A stretch of 64,000 bases of DNA, taken from contig CACYNO010000001.1 of the NCBI GenBank assembly GCA_902775895.1, positions 496,001 to 560,000 of the forward strand, in the 5' to 3' direction. The position numbers and the translations under genes are program-made. A model generated the notes under the pieces. It ran no database searches. It was given only the letters and a program-made list of their open reading frames with translations, and was not told where the DNA came from. This DNA comes from an uncultured Lachnospiraceae bacterium (lineage in GTDB: Bacteria; Bacillota; Clostridia; Lachnospirales; Lachnospiraceae). Of this stretch, positions 1 to 8,962 are shown one piece after another. Each line of letters opens with the position of its first letter. Position 1 is the stretch's first letter.

Positions 1-527
1 GTCATACCCGTAAAACCTTCAAGAACTTCGATATCGGCCGGCTCTTTGAACTTGATTTCAAGGGTCTTAGGTATCTCTTCTTCTGCTTCCTTCTGGTCAA
101 CGGGGTTAATAAGATGCTCTTTGATCTTTTCCTGATCCTTTTTTGCTATCTTTCCTTCAAACACGTAAGTAACAGCCGTCTTTACCACAGGCTCTTCTTT
201 TTCATTTAAAAGACAAATGCACTGGCATGCGGAATCTGCTCTCTGGTCGAACTGTCCGGGAAGATACTCCACCGAAATGATAAAATCATCCTTTCCTGCT
301 TTAAAGGTATCAAGGCTGTAGTCATCCACAGGCGCCTCGGCAAAAACTCCGTTAAGCGCTTTTTCAAAAGTCTTGTCGGATATGTTCTCAACATCATACC
401 TGTTAAGAACTCTCACTCCCTTAAGACCTTTAACTCCAAGGTAGTCAGTAACCTCGTTAAAAACCTCCTTTGCCACTACGGCATATGGTTCTTTTTTCTC
501 AACATAAACTCGTCTTACGCCACTCAT
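1..527 (-). CDS. purL: Phosphoribosylformylglycinamidine synthase, N-terminal part (3' end outside window)
   Basis: About 175 N-terminal residues are visible; the gene runs off the left edge. PurL converts FGAR to FGAM with glutamine and ATP in purine synthesis. Reading the minus strand from 527 gives MSGVRRVYVEKKEPYAVVAK, then RYDVENISDKTFEKAL and VEYLPGQFDQRADSACQC, which match the start of the large clostridial PurL proteins of about 1,250 residues that fuse the PurS-, PurL- and PurQ-like parts. The ATG at 525-527 is preceded by AAGGAGAAG at a normal distance. purD and purN lie 25 kb away, so the purine genes here do not form one operon. The small stem CTGCC/GGCAG just upstream is too weak to call regulatory. 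Confidence 0.9.
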   Translation of the reverse strand, partial: MSGVRRVYVEKKEPYAVVAKEVFNEVTDYLGVKGLKGVRVLNRYDVENISDKTFEKALNGVFAEAPVDDYSLDTFKAGKDDFIISVEYLPGQFDQRADSACQCICLLNEKEEPVVKTAVTYVFEGKIAKKDQEKIKEHLINPVDQKEAEEEIPKTLEIKFKEPADIEVLEGFTGM

Positions 528-632
528 AAATGCTTCTCCTTAATCGTATGAATTCAACTGCCCTTTCCGGCAGTCATAACGTTTATTATTTTAACATAAA
601 AATACATCATAAAAAACAAAAAAAATCATTTT

Positions 633-1436
633 TTAATATGCTGTCTTATACAGATAATACCTGCCTCTTTTACCTGTTCTTTTCACCACCCCCACCTCAT
701 TTAGCACATTCAGCACCAATGATGCAAAACTCCTGCTGATTCCCGCCGCTGCGGCAAATTCGGATGATATAAACTCTTCTTCCAGTTCAGCGGGCACGAC
801 TCTTAAATAGTCATTTGTACAATTAAACTCTATGATCTCCCTGATCCCTATGGGTACCCGGTCGAATCTTTCATATCCGCTTCCCCTTCTCCGCCTTCTT
901 TTTTGAACTTTAATCTTGTATTCTTCCATATCCATCATATACAAATGGACCCGGAGATTGGGGTTCTTTAGAAAACTCTTAATAGCATAGAGTTCTTCAA
1001 AGGCATGATATTCATTCATATGCAGGGGTGACATCCTGAAGGCGGATTTTTTCCCGCCATCAATATGTGATATCCATTTGTTCACCGCCACGGGATATAC
1101 CACCGTAATGGTATAATTATTCAAAAAAACGGACAGCTTATCACGAAGCTTTCCAAACTGTGCCGTCTGTATCTCCGTAACCTGTCCGTCTTTAAAAACA
1201 TCAGCAAAAAAGCCGTCAAGAGCCACCTCATGGCAGTCTCTGTCCGGCTCTATATAGTTTTTTAATACGGCATGGACCGTTTTTTCCGAAAGGGTTCCTA
1301 TACCGCCTGCTTCATAGGGATTACTCCCCCGCCTGACAGCGATTTCCTCTTCGATCGTCTTTTTAACTTCAGAAAATCTCCGGTGATCCATATAATCCGA
1401 AACCGCATTTTCTTTAAATCTTTCAAAAGCATTCAT
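633..1436 (-). CDS. Conserved hypothetical protein, nuclease-like core plus winged-helix-like C-terminus
   Basis: A 267-residue soluble protein of unknown function. Residues about 50-120 contain an acidic, aromatic stretch ending in D..VFKDGQVTEIQTAQF and then a Lys-containing helix (KLRDKL) and a hydrophobic strand (ITVVYPV). D-x(n)-E-x-Q followed by K resembles the core of PD-(D/E)XK nucleases, but this is an inference from pattern only. Residues about 180-190 are a basic patch (QKRRRRRG), and the last 60 residues (EFISSEFAAAAGISRSFASLVLNVLNEVG) read like a helix-turn-helix or winged helix. Together they suggest a DNA- or RNA-binding protein. It follows prfC on the same strand with a gap of only 18 bases, so the two are probably co-transcribed. 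Confidence 0.75.
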   Translation of the reverse strand: MNAFERFKENAVSDYMDHRRFSEVKKTIEEEIAVRRGSNPYEAGGIGTLSEKTVHAVLKNYIEPDRDCHEVALDGFFADVFKDGQVTEIQTAQFGKLRDKLSVFLNNYTITVVYPVAVNKWISHIDGGKKSAFRMSPLHMNEYHAFEELYAIKSFLKNPNLRVHLYMMDMEEYKIKVQKRRRRRGSGYERFDRVPIGIREIIEFNCTNDYLRVVPAELEEEFISSEFAAAAGISRSFASLVLNVLNEVGVVKRTGKRGRYYLYKTAY

Positions 1437-1454
1437 AAATATGCCTCACAGGGA

Positions 1455-3062
1455 TCATCTGTTTTCTTCGCTTTGTGTACCGAATTCCGAAAGTTTAATC
1501 CCTTCATTTCTGTCCATAACCATCTTTACGCTCCATTCATGGGCAAACAAAAGAAGTACTCGTCCGTCCATATCACGGATCTTTTTCATGTCAGAGGTCG
1601 CAGACATATTGTCAGTGTCAAATTCCTCGTAGTTATCCACGTATCTTATGTACTCAAAGGGAAGTATCTCAAGATTGATGTCCACGTTGTACTCACTCTC
1701 AAGCCTGAACTTAAGCACGTCAAACTGTAGCGTTCCTACTGCACCGACGATTATTTCCTCCATACCCGTGATATATTCCTGGAACACCTGAACGGCTCCT
1801 TCTCTTGCAATCTGCGTGATACCTTTTACGAACTGTTTGCGCTTCATGGTATCCATCTGTCTCACACGGGCAAAATGCTCCGGTGCAAAAGTAGGTATTC
1901 CCGCATACTTAAACTTTTCCTTAGAAGTACAAAGGGTATCGCCTATGGCAAAAACTCCCGGATCAAAGATACCTATGATATCCCCTGCATAAGCCTTTTC
2001 AACTATCTTTCTTTCCTGCGCCATGATCTGTGTGGGCTGTGCAAGCTTAATGTTTTTGCCGCTCTGTACATGGTAGGCCTCCATCCCCGCATCAAACTCA
2101 CCGGAAACAATACGCATGAATGCTATCCTGTCCCTGTGTGCCTTATTCATATTCGCCTGGATCTTAAAAACAAATGCTGAAAAAGGCTCTGTATAAGGAT
2201 CAATGATACCTTTATCAGATTCTCTTTTTAGAGGAGGCTCTGACATATCAAGAAAGCTTTCAAGGAAATTCTTCACCCCGAAATTGGTAAGAGCAGAACC
2301 GAAGAACACGGGAGTAAGAGCACCCTTTCGAACATTGTCCATTTCAAATTCACTGCCGGCACCTTCAAGTAGTTCATTGTCTTCATTTAACTTTTCAAGG
2401 AAATAATCTCCTATGGCCTCTTCAAGTTCGGGAGACTCAATGGATATACTTTTAGTGTCAACCTCCTTTTGCCCGTTCATTGCGGCAGTAAAGACAGACA
2501 CCTCTTTTGTCTTTCTGTCATATACTCCCTTAAACTCTTTTCCGGAACCTATCGGCCAGTTCATGGGATATGTATGTATGCCCAGGATGCTTTCGATATT
2601 GTCAAGAAGTTCAAAAGGATCCATGGCCTGTCTGTCCATTTTGTTGATGAACGTAAAAATAGGTATATGTCTTCTGACACACACCTTAAAAAGCTTTATG
2701 GTCTGTTGCTCAACACCCTTTGATGCATCGATGACCATGACCGCACAGTCCGCCGCCATAAGTGTACGATACGTATCCTCGGAAAAGTCCTCATGTCCCG
2801 GTGTATCAAGGATATTTACGCAAAATCCCTCATACTCAAACTGCATAACAGATGATGTGACGGAAATACCCCTTTGCTTTTCTATCTCCATCCAGTCGGA
2901 AACAGCAGTCTTTCCCGTCTTTCTTCCCTTTACTGATCCCGCGGTGGATATTGCCCCGCCGTACAGCAGGAATTTCTCGGTCAGTGTTGTCTTACCTGCA
3001 TCCGGGTGGGAAATTATGGCAAAGGTCCGTCTTCTTTGTATCTCGTTTTTTAAGTCACTCAT
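1455..3062 (-). CDS. prfC: Peptide chain release factor 3
   Basis: RF3 is a translational GTPase that removes RF1/RF2 from the ribosome after peptide release. The 535-residue product has the usual length (E. coli 529). G1 SHPDAGKTT is near residues 18-26, switch II DTPGHEDF near 86-93 and G4 NKMDR near 141; the RF3-typical YGGAI...AGSVKGRK region follows G1. Domains II and III are complete. The start ATG (3060-3062) directly abuts the TAA of the upstream small gene, giving TAAATG, which suggests translational coupling. RF3 is easily confused with EF-G or TetM, but the length and the switch sequence fit RF3. Confidence 0.95.
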   Translation of the reverse strand: MSDLKNEIQRRRTFAIISHPDAGKTTLTEKFLLYGGAISTAGSVKGRKTGKTAVSDWMEIEKQRGISVTSSVMQFEYEGFCVNILDTPGHEDFSEDTYRTLMAADCAVMVIDASKGVEQQTIKLFKVCVRRHIPIFTFINKMDRQAMDPFELLDNIESILGIHTYPMNWPIGSGKEFKGVYDRKTKEVSVFTAAMNGQKEVDTKSISIESPELEEAIGDYFLEKLNEDNELLEGAGSEFEMDNVRKGALTPVFFGSALTNFGVKNFLESFLDMSEPPLKRESDKGIIDPYTEPFSAFVFKIQANMNKAHRDRIAFMRIVSGEFDAGMEAYHVQSGKNIKLAQPTQIMAQERKIVEKAYAGDIIGIFDPGVFAIGDTLCTSKEKFKYAGIPTFAPEHFARVRQMDTMKRKQFVKGITQIAREGAVQVFQEYITGMEEIIVGAVGTLQFDVLKFRLESEYNVDINLEILPFEYIRYVDNYEEFDTDNMSATSDMKKIRDMDGRVLLLFAHEWSVKMVMDRNEGIKLSEFGTQSEENR

Positions 3063-3311
3063 TTAAGCGTCCTCGTTAAGGGCAAAGTCATATTTTACTT
3101 CAGACTTTGCATCTATCCTTCTGAAGACATTTACGGCTCTGTTCAGGATACCCGTGAAATCCTCTGTCTCAGCTTCTACACAAAGAACTCCCTCTTTCAT
3201 GAATTCCGCTTTTTTTACATTTTCTATCGCAGCAAGCTCCTCATTTATCTTTTTTATGTTTTCCTCATTGATAAGGCTTCCCGCCATTTTTACATTATAA
3301 TATCTGGTCAT
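3063..3311 (-). CDS. Small HMA-like domain protein
   Basis: An 82-residue protein, taking the start at MTRYYNVKMAGSL (ATG 3309-3311), which has AAAGGATATAAA in front; a longer reading from 3374 lacks a ribosome site. The alternation MAGSLINEENIKKINEELAAIENVKKAEFMKEGVLCVEA looks like the beta-alpha-beta fold of heavy-metal-associated domains. The CxxC metal site is absent, so metal binding is unlikely and the fold call is an inference. It is the first gene of a unit with prfC (stop and start adjacent). Confidence 0.6.
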   Translation of the reverse strand: MTRYYNVKMAGSLINEENIKKINEELAAIENVKKAEFMKEGVLCVEAETEDFTGILNRAVNVFRRIDAKSEVKYDFALNEDA

Positions 3312-3342
3312 TTTATATCCTTTCTGTACTTTTATCCGGACT

Positions 3343-3371
3343 ATTATAACACCACGCCGTAAAATATAAAA
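3343..3371 (-). promoter_or_regulatory. Putative promoter of the HMA-like/prfC unit
   Basis: On the minus strand a perfect TATAAT (plus-strand 3343-3348) lies 31 bases before the ATG at 3311, in a 117-bp interval shared with the divergent ppc gene. The -35 region at 17-base spacing is TTTTAT, a poor match, so the -10 box carries the call. Confidence 0.4.
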
Positions 3372-3428
3372 CATTTCCCTAATTTATGTTAAAATGGTGA
3401 GAAACAGATTTTGATAAAGGGGTTTTTT

Positions 3429-6128
3429 ATGATAAATATTTCTAAACTGGAAAATAATGATAATCGCGAGCTTATCAGGGAAGAAGTACATGTCTTATCA
3501 GACATCCTTGAAACCACCACACGCAGGATATGCGGGAACGAGATCATGGAGACCATAAACAAACTCTCCTCTCTTTCCGCGTCTGAAAAATATGACGAGC
3601 TTGAGGAGCTTATCTCATCCCTCGACAACAAGCAGATGGATATCATATCAAGATACTTTTCCATTCTCCCTCTTCTTATAAATATTACCGAGGACGTGGA
3701 ACTTGCTGCAAAGGTCAGCTATTGCAACAACACTGAAGATAATTACCTCGGTAACGTTGCTGAAGCTATAGAAGCCGCTGCAGGAAAAGACAACGCAAAG
3801 GAAATACTTGAAAACTTAAATGTAGTCCCCGTCCTTACGGCCCATCCTACCCAGGTACAAAGAAAGACCGTCCTGAATCTCACGGACAAGATACATTCAC
3901 TCTTAAGAAAGTACCGCGACACAAAAGACGGCATGATCAACAAAGAAAGATGGTGCGACGAGCTTCACAGAAACGTGGGGCTTATGATGCAGACCGACAT
4001 CATAAGAGAAAAGAAGATCAAGGTAAAAAACGAGATCACCAATGTAACGGAGTACTATAACACCTCTATCATAAAAGCCGTTACATCACTTGTGGACGAT
4101 TATATAAAGCTTGCGGCAAAACACGGCATTACCCTTGATGACCCAAAGCCTATAACAATGGGTATGTGGATCGGTGGCGACAGGGACGGTAATCCTTTTG
4201 TCACGGCAGACACTCTTAAGCTTTCTGCCGTTACCCAGTGCGAGATAATACTAAAGTATTACATAAAAAAAGTTACGGCATTATATAACGCATTTTCCCT
4301 TTCCACCGGGCTTACAAATGTTTCGGATGATGTAAAACATCTTGCTTCTCTTTCAAAGGACACTTCGGAGTTTCGTGAAAAGGAATTGTATCGTCGCGCA
4401 TTCGTATATATAAGAGAAAAATTGACGAACACCTTAAGCTACATGATCAAAGATAAGGATGTTTCCCCGCGTTATAAAAATGCACAGGAGTTCAAATCAG
4501 ATCTTGATGCAATTAAAAGATCTCTTCTTGATAACAACGATTCGATCCTTACCGAAGGAGACTTCGGTGAACTTTGCCTCGCTTTAAACATCTTCGGCTT
4601 CTATCTTGCAAGCATCGATATGCGCCAGGATTCCGGGGTTCTTGAGGCTTGCGTGGCAGAACTTTTAAAGACTGCAGGCATTGAGTCTGATTATTCCGCA
4701 CTTTCAGAGGCGGATAAATGTGACCTTTTATTAAAAGAACTGACCACTGATCCACGCTCTCTTTGTGCGACCCAGGTGGAAAAATCAGAAACATTGCTAA
4801 ACGAACTTGAAATATTCCGTACCGCCCGTCTGCTCAAGGATAAAATGGGTGAAGAGATAATCAAACAACATATAATATCTCATACCGAAAATGTATCAGA
4901 CATGCTTGAACTTGCGATCCTTTTAAAAGAAGTGGGACTTGTGAGCGACTCGTTTTCACGAGTTCAGATCGTTCCGTTATTTGAGACTATACCTGACCTT
5001 GACAACGCTCCCGGTATCATGGATGAATACCTTGGACTTGATATAGTCAAAAAATGGATCGCCTGCAATAACAACTACCAGGAGATAATGCTCGGCTATT
5101 CAGACTCAAATAAAGACGGCGGATATCTTTCATCCGGATGGACACTGTTCAAAGCGCAAACTGCACTTACCGAGACCGGAGAAAAAAATAACGTAAAGAT
5201 CACCTTCTTCCACGGCCGCGGAGGAACAGTCGGTCGTGGCGGCGGTCCGTCTTACAACGCCATCACATCCCAGCCTGTGGGGTCCATTAAAGACCGCATC
5301 AGAGTTACTGAACAGGGTGAAGTCATCGGGAATAAATACGGTAATGTAGATGCGGCCTATTACAACCTTGAAATGCTTGTTTCCGCAACTTTGAACCGTA
5401 CCGTTATCGACAATATCGCCGATAATAATGATCTTAAGATGTACAAGGAATACATGGAAGAGATCGTAAATGACAGCTATGAAATCTACCGAAAACTGGT
5501 CTTCGGTAACCCGGACTTTTACGGATATTTCTTTTCCGCCAGCCCGATACGTGAGGTTTCAAGCTTAAACATAGGATCACGTCCCGCAGCCCGCAAGACC
5601 ATAACCGACATTAACGGGCTTCGCGCCATCCCCTGGGTATTCTCATGGTCACAGAACCGCATGATGTTCCCCGGCTGGTACGGTGTAGGTTCCGCCTTTA
5701 AACATTTCATAGATAAAGACGAAAAAAATCTTGAGTCTTTAAGAAAGATGTATAAGACATGGCCTTTCTTTAACTCTCTTCTTTCAAATGTGGACATGGT
5801 GCTTTCCAAGTCTAACATGCACATTGCGAAGCAGTATTCAGACTTGTGTGAAAATGAAGAAGAGAAAAAAATATTCGACATTATCAATGCCGAATACGAA
5901 TTAACAAAAGAAGTCATATTGCTTATCGAAGAACACGACGACCTTTTGGCGGATCTTCCCGCTTTAAAGGCGAGCCTTGATTACAGACTGCCCTACTTTA
6001 ATGTCTTAAACTATGTACAGATAGAGCTGATCAAAAGACTGCGCCGCGGTCAGTTAAGCGAAGACGAGAAAAAGCTTATCCATATCACCATAAACGGTAT
6101 AGCTACGGGACTCAGAAACTCAGGATGA
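3429..6128 (+). CDS. ppc: Phosphoenolpyruvate carboxylase
   Basis: Carboxylates phosphoenolpyruvate with bicarbonate to oxaloacetate, an anaplerotic step in the cytosol. The 899-residue protein carries all family signatures: VLTAHPTQ near 135-142 with the catalytic His, [10 protein letters not shown] near 248, the mobile loop [14 protein letters not shown] near 593-606, and a C-terminus ending RNSG close to the usual NTG. Start chosen at ATG 3429 because AAAGGGG lies six bases upstream; a TTG at 3411 would extend it by six residues without a ribosome site. The gene stands alone, divergent from the prfC unit. Confidence 0.96.
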   Translation: MINISKLENNDNRELIREEVHVLSDILETTTRRICGNEIMETINKLSSLSASEKYDELEELISSLDNKQMDIISRYFSILPLLINITEDVELAAKVSYCNNTEDNYLGNVAEAIEAAAGKDNAKEILENLNVVPVLTAHPTQVQRKTVLNLTDKIHSLLRKYRDTKDGMINKERWCDELHRNVGLMMQTDIIREKKIKVKNEITNVTEYYNTSIIKAVTSLVDDYIKLAAKHGITLDDPKPITMGMWIGGDRDGNPFVTADTLKLSAVTQCEIILKYYIKKVTALYNAFSLSTGLTNVSDDVKHLASLSKDTSEFREKELYRRAFVYIREKLTNTLSYMIKDKDVSPRYKNAQEFKSDLDAIKRSLLDNNDSILTEGDFGELCLALNIFGFYLASIDMRQDSGVLEACVAELLKTAGIESDYSALSEADKCDLLLKELTTDPRSLCATQVEKSETLLNELEIFRTARLLKDKMGEEIIKQHIISHTENVSDMLELAILLKEVGLVSDSFSRVQIVPLFETIPDLDNAPGIMDEYLGLDIVKKWIACNNNYQEIMLGYSDSNKDGGYLSSGWTLFKAQTALTETGEKNNVKITFFHGRGGTVGRGGGPSYNAITSQPVGSIKDRIRVTEQGEVIGNKYGNVDAAYYNLEMLVSATLNRTVIDNIADNNDLKMYKEYMEEIVNDSYEIYRKLVFGNPDFYGYFFSASPIREVSSLNIGSRPAARKTITDINGLRAIPWVFSWSQNRMMFPGWYGVGSAFKHFIDKDEKNLESLRKMYKTWPFFNSLLSNVDMVLSKSNMHIAKQYSDLCENEEEKKIFDIINAEYELTKEVILLIEEHDDLLADLPALKASLDYRLPYFNVLNYVQIELIKRLRRGQLSEDEKKLIHITINGIATGLRNSG

Positions 6129-6200
6129 TTTCACTTATCATTTTTAATCTGATACAATATCCGTAGGCAACCCTGTTACTGTTTTGAAAGGAGTTTTGAT

Positions 6201-6578
6201 ATGGAAACAACATTTAAGGTCTGTAAAAAGTGCGGTAATCTTGTAGGAATGATAAATGATTCAGGCGTTCCTATAATCTGCTGCGGTGAGGAAATGGAAA
6301 CTATAGTCCCGAATACTGTAGATGCAAGTGCTGAAAAGCATCTACCTGTAGTATCCATAGAGGGTGATAAGGTGATCGTAAATATCGGCTCCCAGGATCA
6401 CCCCATGGTTGAGGAGCATTTCATAGAATGGGTTTATCTTCGCACACAAAACGGAGGACAGCGCAAAGCATTAAAACCCGGCGATGCTCCGCATGTAACA
6501 TTTTGTCTTGATGGCGAAAAAGCCATAGCGGTATACGCTTATTGCAATCTCCATGGTCTTTGGATGACTGAGATCTAA
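6201..6578 (+). CDS. dfx: Desulfoferrodoxin (superoxide reductase)
   Basis: Reduces superoxide to peroxide without making oxygen, typical of anaerobes. The 125-residue protein has both iron sites. The N-terminal desulforedoxin site is C8, C11, C27 and C28 (CKKC and CC). Centre II has H47 in the EKHLPV loop, with K46 and E45 as the conserved pair, H67 (DHPM), H73 (EEHFIEW), C115 and H118 (CNLHGLW). All ligands are present, so this is the two-centre form rather than neelaredoxin. AAAGGAG precedes the ATG. It is a single-gene unit between ppc and a bidirectional terminator. Confidence 0.97.
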   Translation: METTFKVCKKCGNLVGMINDSGVPIICCGEEMETIVPNTVDASAEKHLPVVSIEGDKVIVNIGSQDHPMVEEHFIEWVYLRTQNGGQRKALKPGDAPHVTFCLDGEKAIAVYAYCNLHGLWMTEI

Positions 6579-6595
6579 AAAATCCATGTTATTTA

Positions 6596-6644
6596 AAAAG
6601 CTTCGCTTTCTGCCTTGAAAAAGCAGACAAAGTGAAGCTTTTTT
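6596..6644. terminator. Bidirectional rho-independent terminator
   Basis: A long hairpin with arms AAAAGCTTCGCTTTCTGC and GCAGACAAAGTGAAGCTTTT around CTTGAAAAA (one G-T and one bulge), flanked by A and T runs. It separates convergent dfx (+) and the radical SAM gene (-) and can stop both. Confidence 0.85.
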
Positions 6645-6650
6645 AGTTAT

Positions 6651-7529
6651 TCAACAGTTACCGGTGTAAACATACTTAAGATTACCCCTTGCCACATCTG
6701 CCAGATGATACACCTTATCCACATCCGTTGCAGCTCTGTCTGTCAGCCTGTGTTGTGGGAAAAATCTGCTTATGTGAAGTGGTATATCTGTGCCCCTGCC
6801 ACCGGCAAGCCCTGATATCCATTCCGATATACATTTCATCTCATTATCACTGTCATTAAATCCCGGGATGATGAGAGTCGTTATCTCCAAATGTGTATTT
6901 CCCGCCGCCTTCTCAATAAATCTCTTAACCGACCCAAGATCACCTTTCAGAAAATCCCCGTACCCCTCCACGGTAAAGCATTTCAGATCGATGTTCATGG
7001 CATCCATCATGGGGATCACCATGTCTGCAATCTTTTCATTCACGCAGCCGTTTGACACAAGAACATTTACCATTCCGGCATCCTTTATAAGCTTTGCGCA
7101 GTCAAGGATGTATTCATATCCTACCAGAGGTTCATTGTATGTATATGCCACGCCGATATTTCCTCTCGACTTCAGATCAACGGCAAGGTCGCGCAGCTCC
7201 TCCGGATTTAAAAATTCGGTTTTCATTATCTGAACACCTGCTCCGATTCCGCACAATACCTTACCGTCCTTTTCATATGCTCCTGCTATATCATGATTCT
7301 GACAAAACGGACAGTCAAGGTTACAGCCGTAGCTTCCGGCAGACAAGATAACGCTACCGGGCATAAATCTACTTAAAGGTTTCTTTTCGATGGGATCAAG
7401 TGCAAGCCCGGTGATATGACCGTAATTCCCGGGCACAACTTCTCCGCGCTTCTCTTTCCTTGCCCTGCAGGCACCGGTACCCCCGGCGGGTATATTACAT
7501 TTTCTGAAGCACACATCACATATTGCCAT
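6651..7529 (-). CDS. amrS: AmmeMemoRadiSam system radical SAM enzyme
   Basis: A 292-residue radical SAM protein. The [4Fe-4S] motif CNLDCPFC sits near residues 69-76, after a Cys-rich N-terminus (CDVCFRKCNI, GACRARK) that may bind another metal. GNTHLEITTLIIPGFND and the C-terminal region fit the pyruvate-formate-lyase-activase-like branch known as AmrS. It follows an AMMECR1 protein and a MEMO-like protein, the defining set of the AmmeMemoRadiSam group, whose substrate I cannot state from sequence. The upstream gene stops in TAA directly next to this ATG (TAAATG). Confidence 0.9.
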   Translation of the reverse strand: MAICDVCFRKCNIPAGGTGACRARKEKRGEVVPGNYGHITGLALDPIEKKPLSRFMPGSVILSAGSYGCNLDCPFCQNHDIAGAYEKDGKVLCGIGAGVQIMKTEFLNPEELRDLAVDLKSRGNIGVAYTYNEPLVGYEYILDCAKLIKDAGMVNVLVSNGCVNEKIADMVIPMMDAMNIDLKCFTVEGYGDFLKGDLGSVKRFIEKAAGNTHLEITTLIIPGFNDSDNEMKCISEWISGLAGGRGTDIPLHISRFFPQHRLTDRAATDVDKVYHLADVARGNLKYVYTGNC

Positions 7530-8054
7530 TTAAAAATGCCTCACTACCTCAAATCTCTCCAGTTCCACGTCTTCATCATACGGATCTAAACCTGCCTTTT
7601 GTTTTGCAATAGCCAGCTGGTATTCAACTGTGTCCACCCCGTCAAGATTAGGCAGCAGCAACCCTCTCTTCCATCCTTTTGTCACAACCACACCAAATTT
7701 TTTCACATCGAGTTTGTCCGGGGAATCTATCTTTTCCATAGGTCCCAGAACATCTACGCTTATTTCCAGATCATCTGTCTCATCGGATGTCACCTCCGGG
7801 AATCTGGGATCTCTGGTAGATGCACTTATGGCGTTTTCTATGATCTCTTCCGCAATGCATGAACATACAGGCGCAATGGTACCTATACACCCCCTGAGAT
7901 TTCCGTCTTTATGAAGAGAGACAAACGTGCCTGCTCTTTTTTCAAGCATCTCTTTCGGCAGCTCATCGGCCACACATGATAAAGACAGCTTTTTCCCGTC
8001 TTTTATAAAAGACGTCAATGATCTTCTTGCAAGTGTTACATATTCATCTTCCAT
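7530..8054 (-). CDS. amrA: AMMECR1 domain protein (AmmeMemoRadiSam protein A)
   Basis: A 174-residue single-domain protein with the AMMECR1 hallmark LRGCIGT near residues 52-59, followed by the RDPRFPEV and LEISVDVLGP segments of the family. The biochemical role of AMMECR1 is not established; the conserved RGCIG loop suggests a catalytic or binding site. The ATG at 8052-8054 follows CGGAGG. It is the middle gene of the three-gene set and abuts amrS. Confidence 0.92.
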   Translation of the reverse strand: MEDEYVTLARRSLTSFIKDGKKLSLSCVADELPKEMLEKRAGTFVSLHKDGNLRGCIGTIAPVCSCIAEEIIENAISASTRDPRFPEVTSDETDDLEISVDVLGPMEKIDSPDKLDVKKFGVVVTKGWKRGLLLPNLDGVDTVEYQLAIAKQKAGLDPYDEDVELERFEVVRHF

Positions 8055-8094
8055 ACAAACCTCCGATCAGCTTATTTAAAAGCACCTTTTGTTG

Positions 8095-8910
8095 TCAGTC
8101 TGTCTTTTTACTTTTTACTTCGTATTTACATACTCCGTATCCAACCCCGAACACATCCTCATGGCTGAGACGCTCCGGTGCTACTTCACTGCCTTTCAAA
8201 GCTCCAGCCATCATGCAAAAGCTCCTGTGTCCGCATTCGGCAGCAGCTTCAAGGAAACTTAGATCAAAGTCTTTTAACTTCTCAAAATCACCACTACCCA
8301 TAACGTCCATTATACGCTCATCATAAACCGGACCTGCCGGATCAAAACCGTATGGACCTTCCTTTTTCATCTTATGGGAAAGATCACCGCTTGCCACATA
8401 AAACACCCTGCGTCCGGTCTCGTCTGTTGCCTTTTTGATCAATTCACCCATTTTGAAATGATCTTCCAAAGACAGACCTGAAAGACCGATCCTTACCAGC
8501 TTGTAATCCCTGTATTCCTTATTTATGAAATACAGCGGCACCATTACTCCGTGGTCAAGTTCCTTTTCTCTTTCCCCTTCACATCCTGCAGGAAATCCGG
8601 CCTTATCAGCAAGATCACATATCTTCCCCACAAGTTCTCTGTCATATTGCACATCAAATCTTACTTCCGGCGCCCGGAACAGAACCATGTCACCTCTTGC
8701 TCCATCTCCCGGTGATATATGAAAATAGTCACGATACATAACACTATGCGGCGTTGAGATTATTATAGTCTCCGGCGCAAGCTCTTTTACAAACTCTGCC
8801 ACCCTCTGAAAGCTCTCTGTTGTCTTGCTTATCTTTTTCTCCTCGCCTCTCCCCACTTCGGGAAGTATTATCGGCGGATGCGGCACCATGCACGCTCCTG
8901 TTATCGGCAT
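8095..8910 (-). CDS. amrB: MEMO-like / class III extradiol dioxygenase-like protein (AmmeMemoRadiSam protein B)
   Basis: A 271-residue protein of the MEMO1/LigB superfamily. N-terminal GACMVPHPPIILPEVGRGEE supplies the His-rich strand (HPP) that binds iron in extradiol dioxygenases; IISTPHSVMYRDYF and FYVASGDLSHKM give the other conserved His/Asp positions. First gene of the amrB-amrA-amrS run, 40 bases from amrA. The start codon has a purine-rich GGGGGTAGAG upstream. Whether it keeps dioxygenase activity is unknown; MEMO proteins bind metal but are often called non-enzymatic. Confidence 0.85.
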   Translation of the reverse strand: MPITGACMVPHPPIILPEVGRGEEKKISKTTESFQRVAEFVKELAPETIIISTPHSVMYRDYFHISPGDGARGDMVLFRAPEVRFDVQYDRELVGKICDLADKAGFPAGCEGEREKELDHGVMVPLYFINKEYRDYKLVRIGLSGLSLEDHFKMGELIKKATDETGRRVFYVASGDLSHKMKKEGPYGFDPAGPVYDERIMDVMGSGDFEKLKDFDLSFLEAAAECGHRSFCMMAGALKGSEVAPERLSHEDVFGVGYGVCKYEVKSKKTD

Positions 8911-8962
8911 ATCTCTACCCCCAATCCGAAGAATTTGTCAGAAATTTTTTCATCCTTTCACT

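Noticed and set aside
528-632. Purine riboswitch before purL
   Set aside because: The interval has only a five-base stem and A/T-rich sequence without the conserved three-way junction bases.
3411-3428. TTG start for ppc six codons upstream
   Set aside because: AAAGGGG lies between this TTG and the ATG at 3429, so the ATG is the real start.
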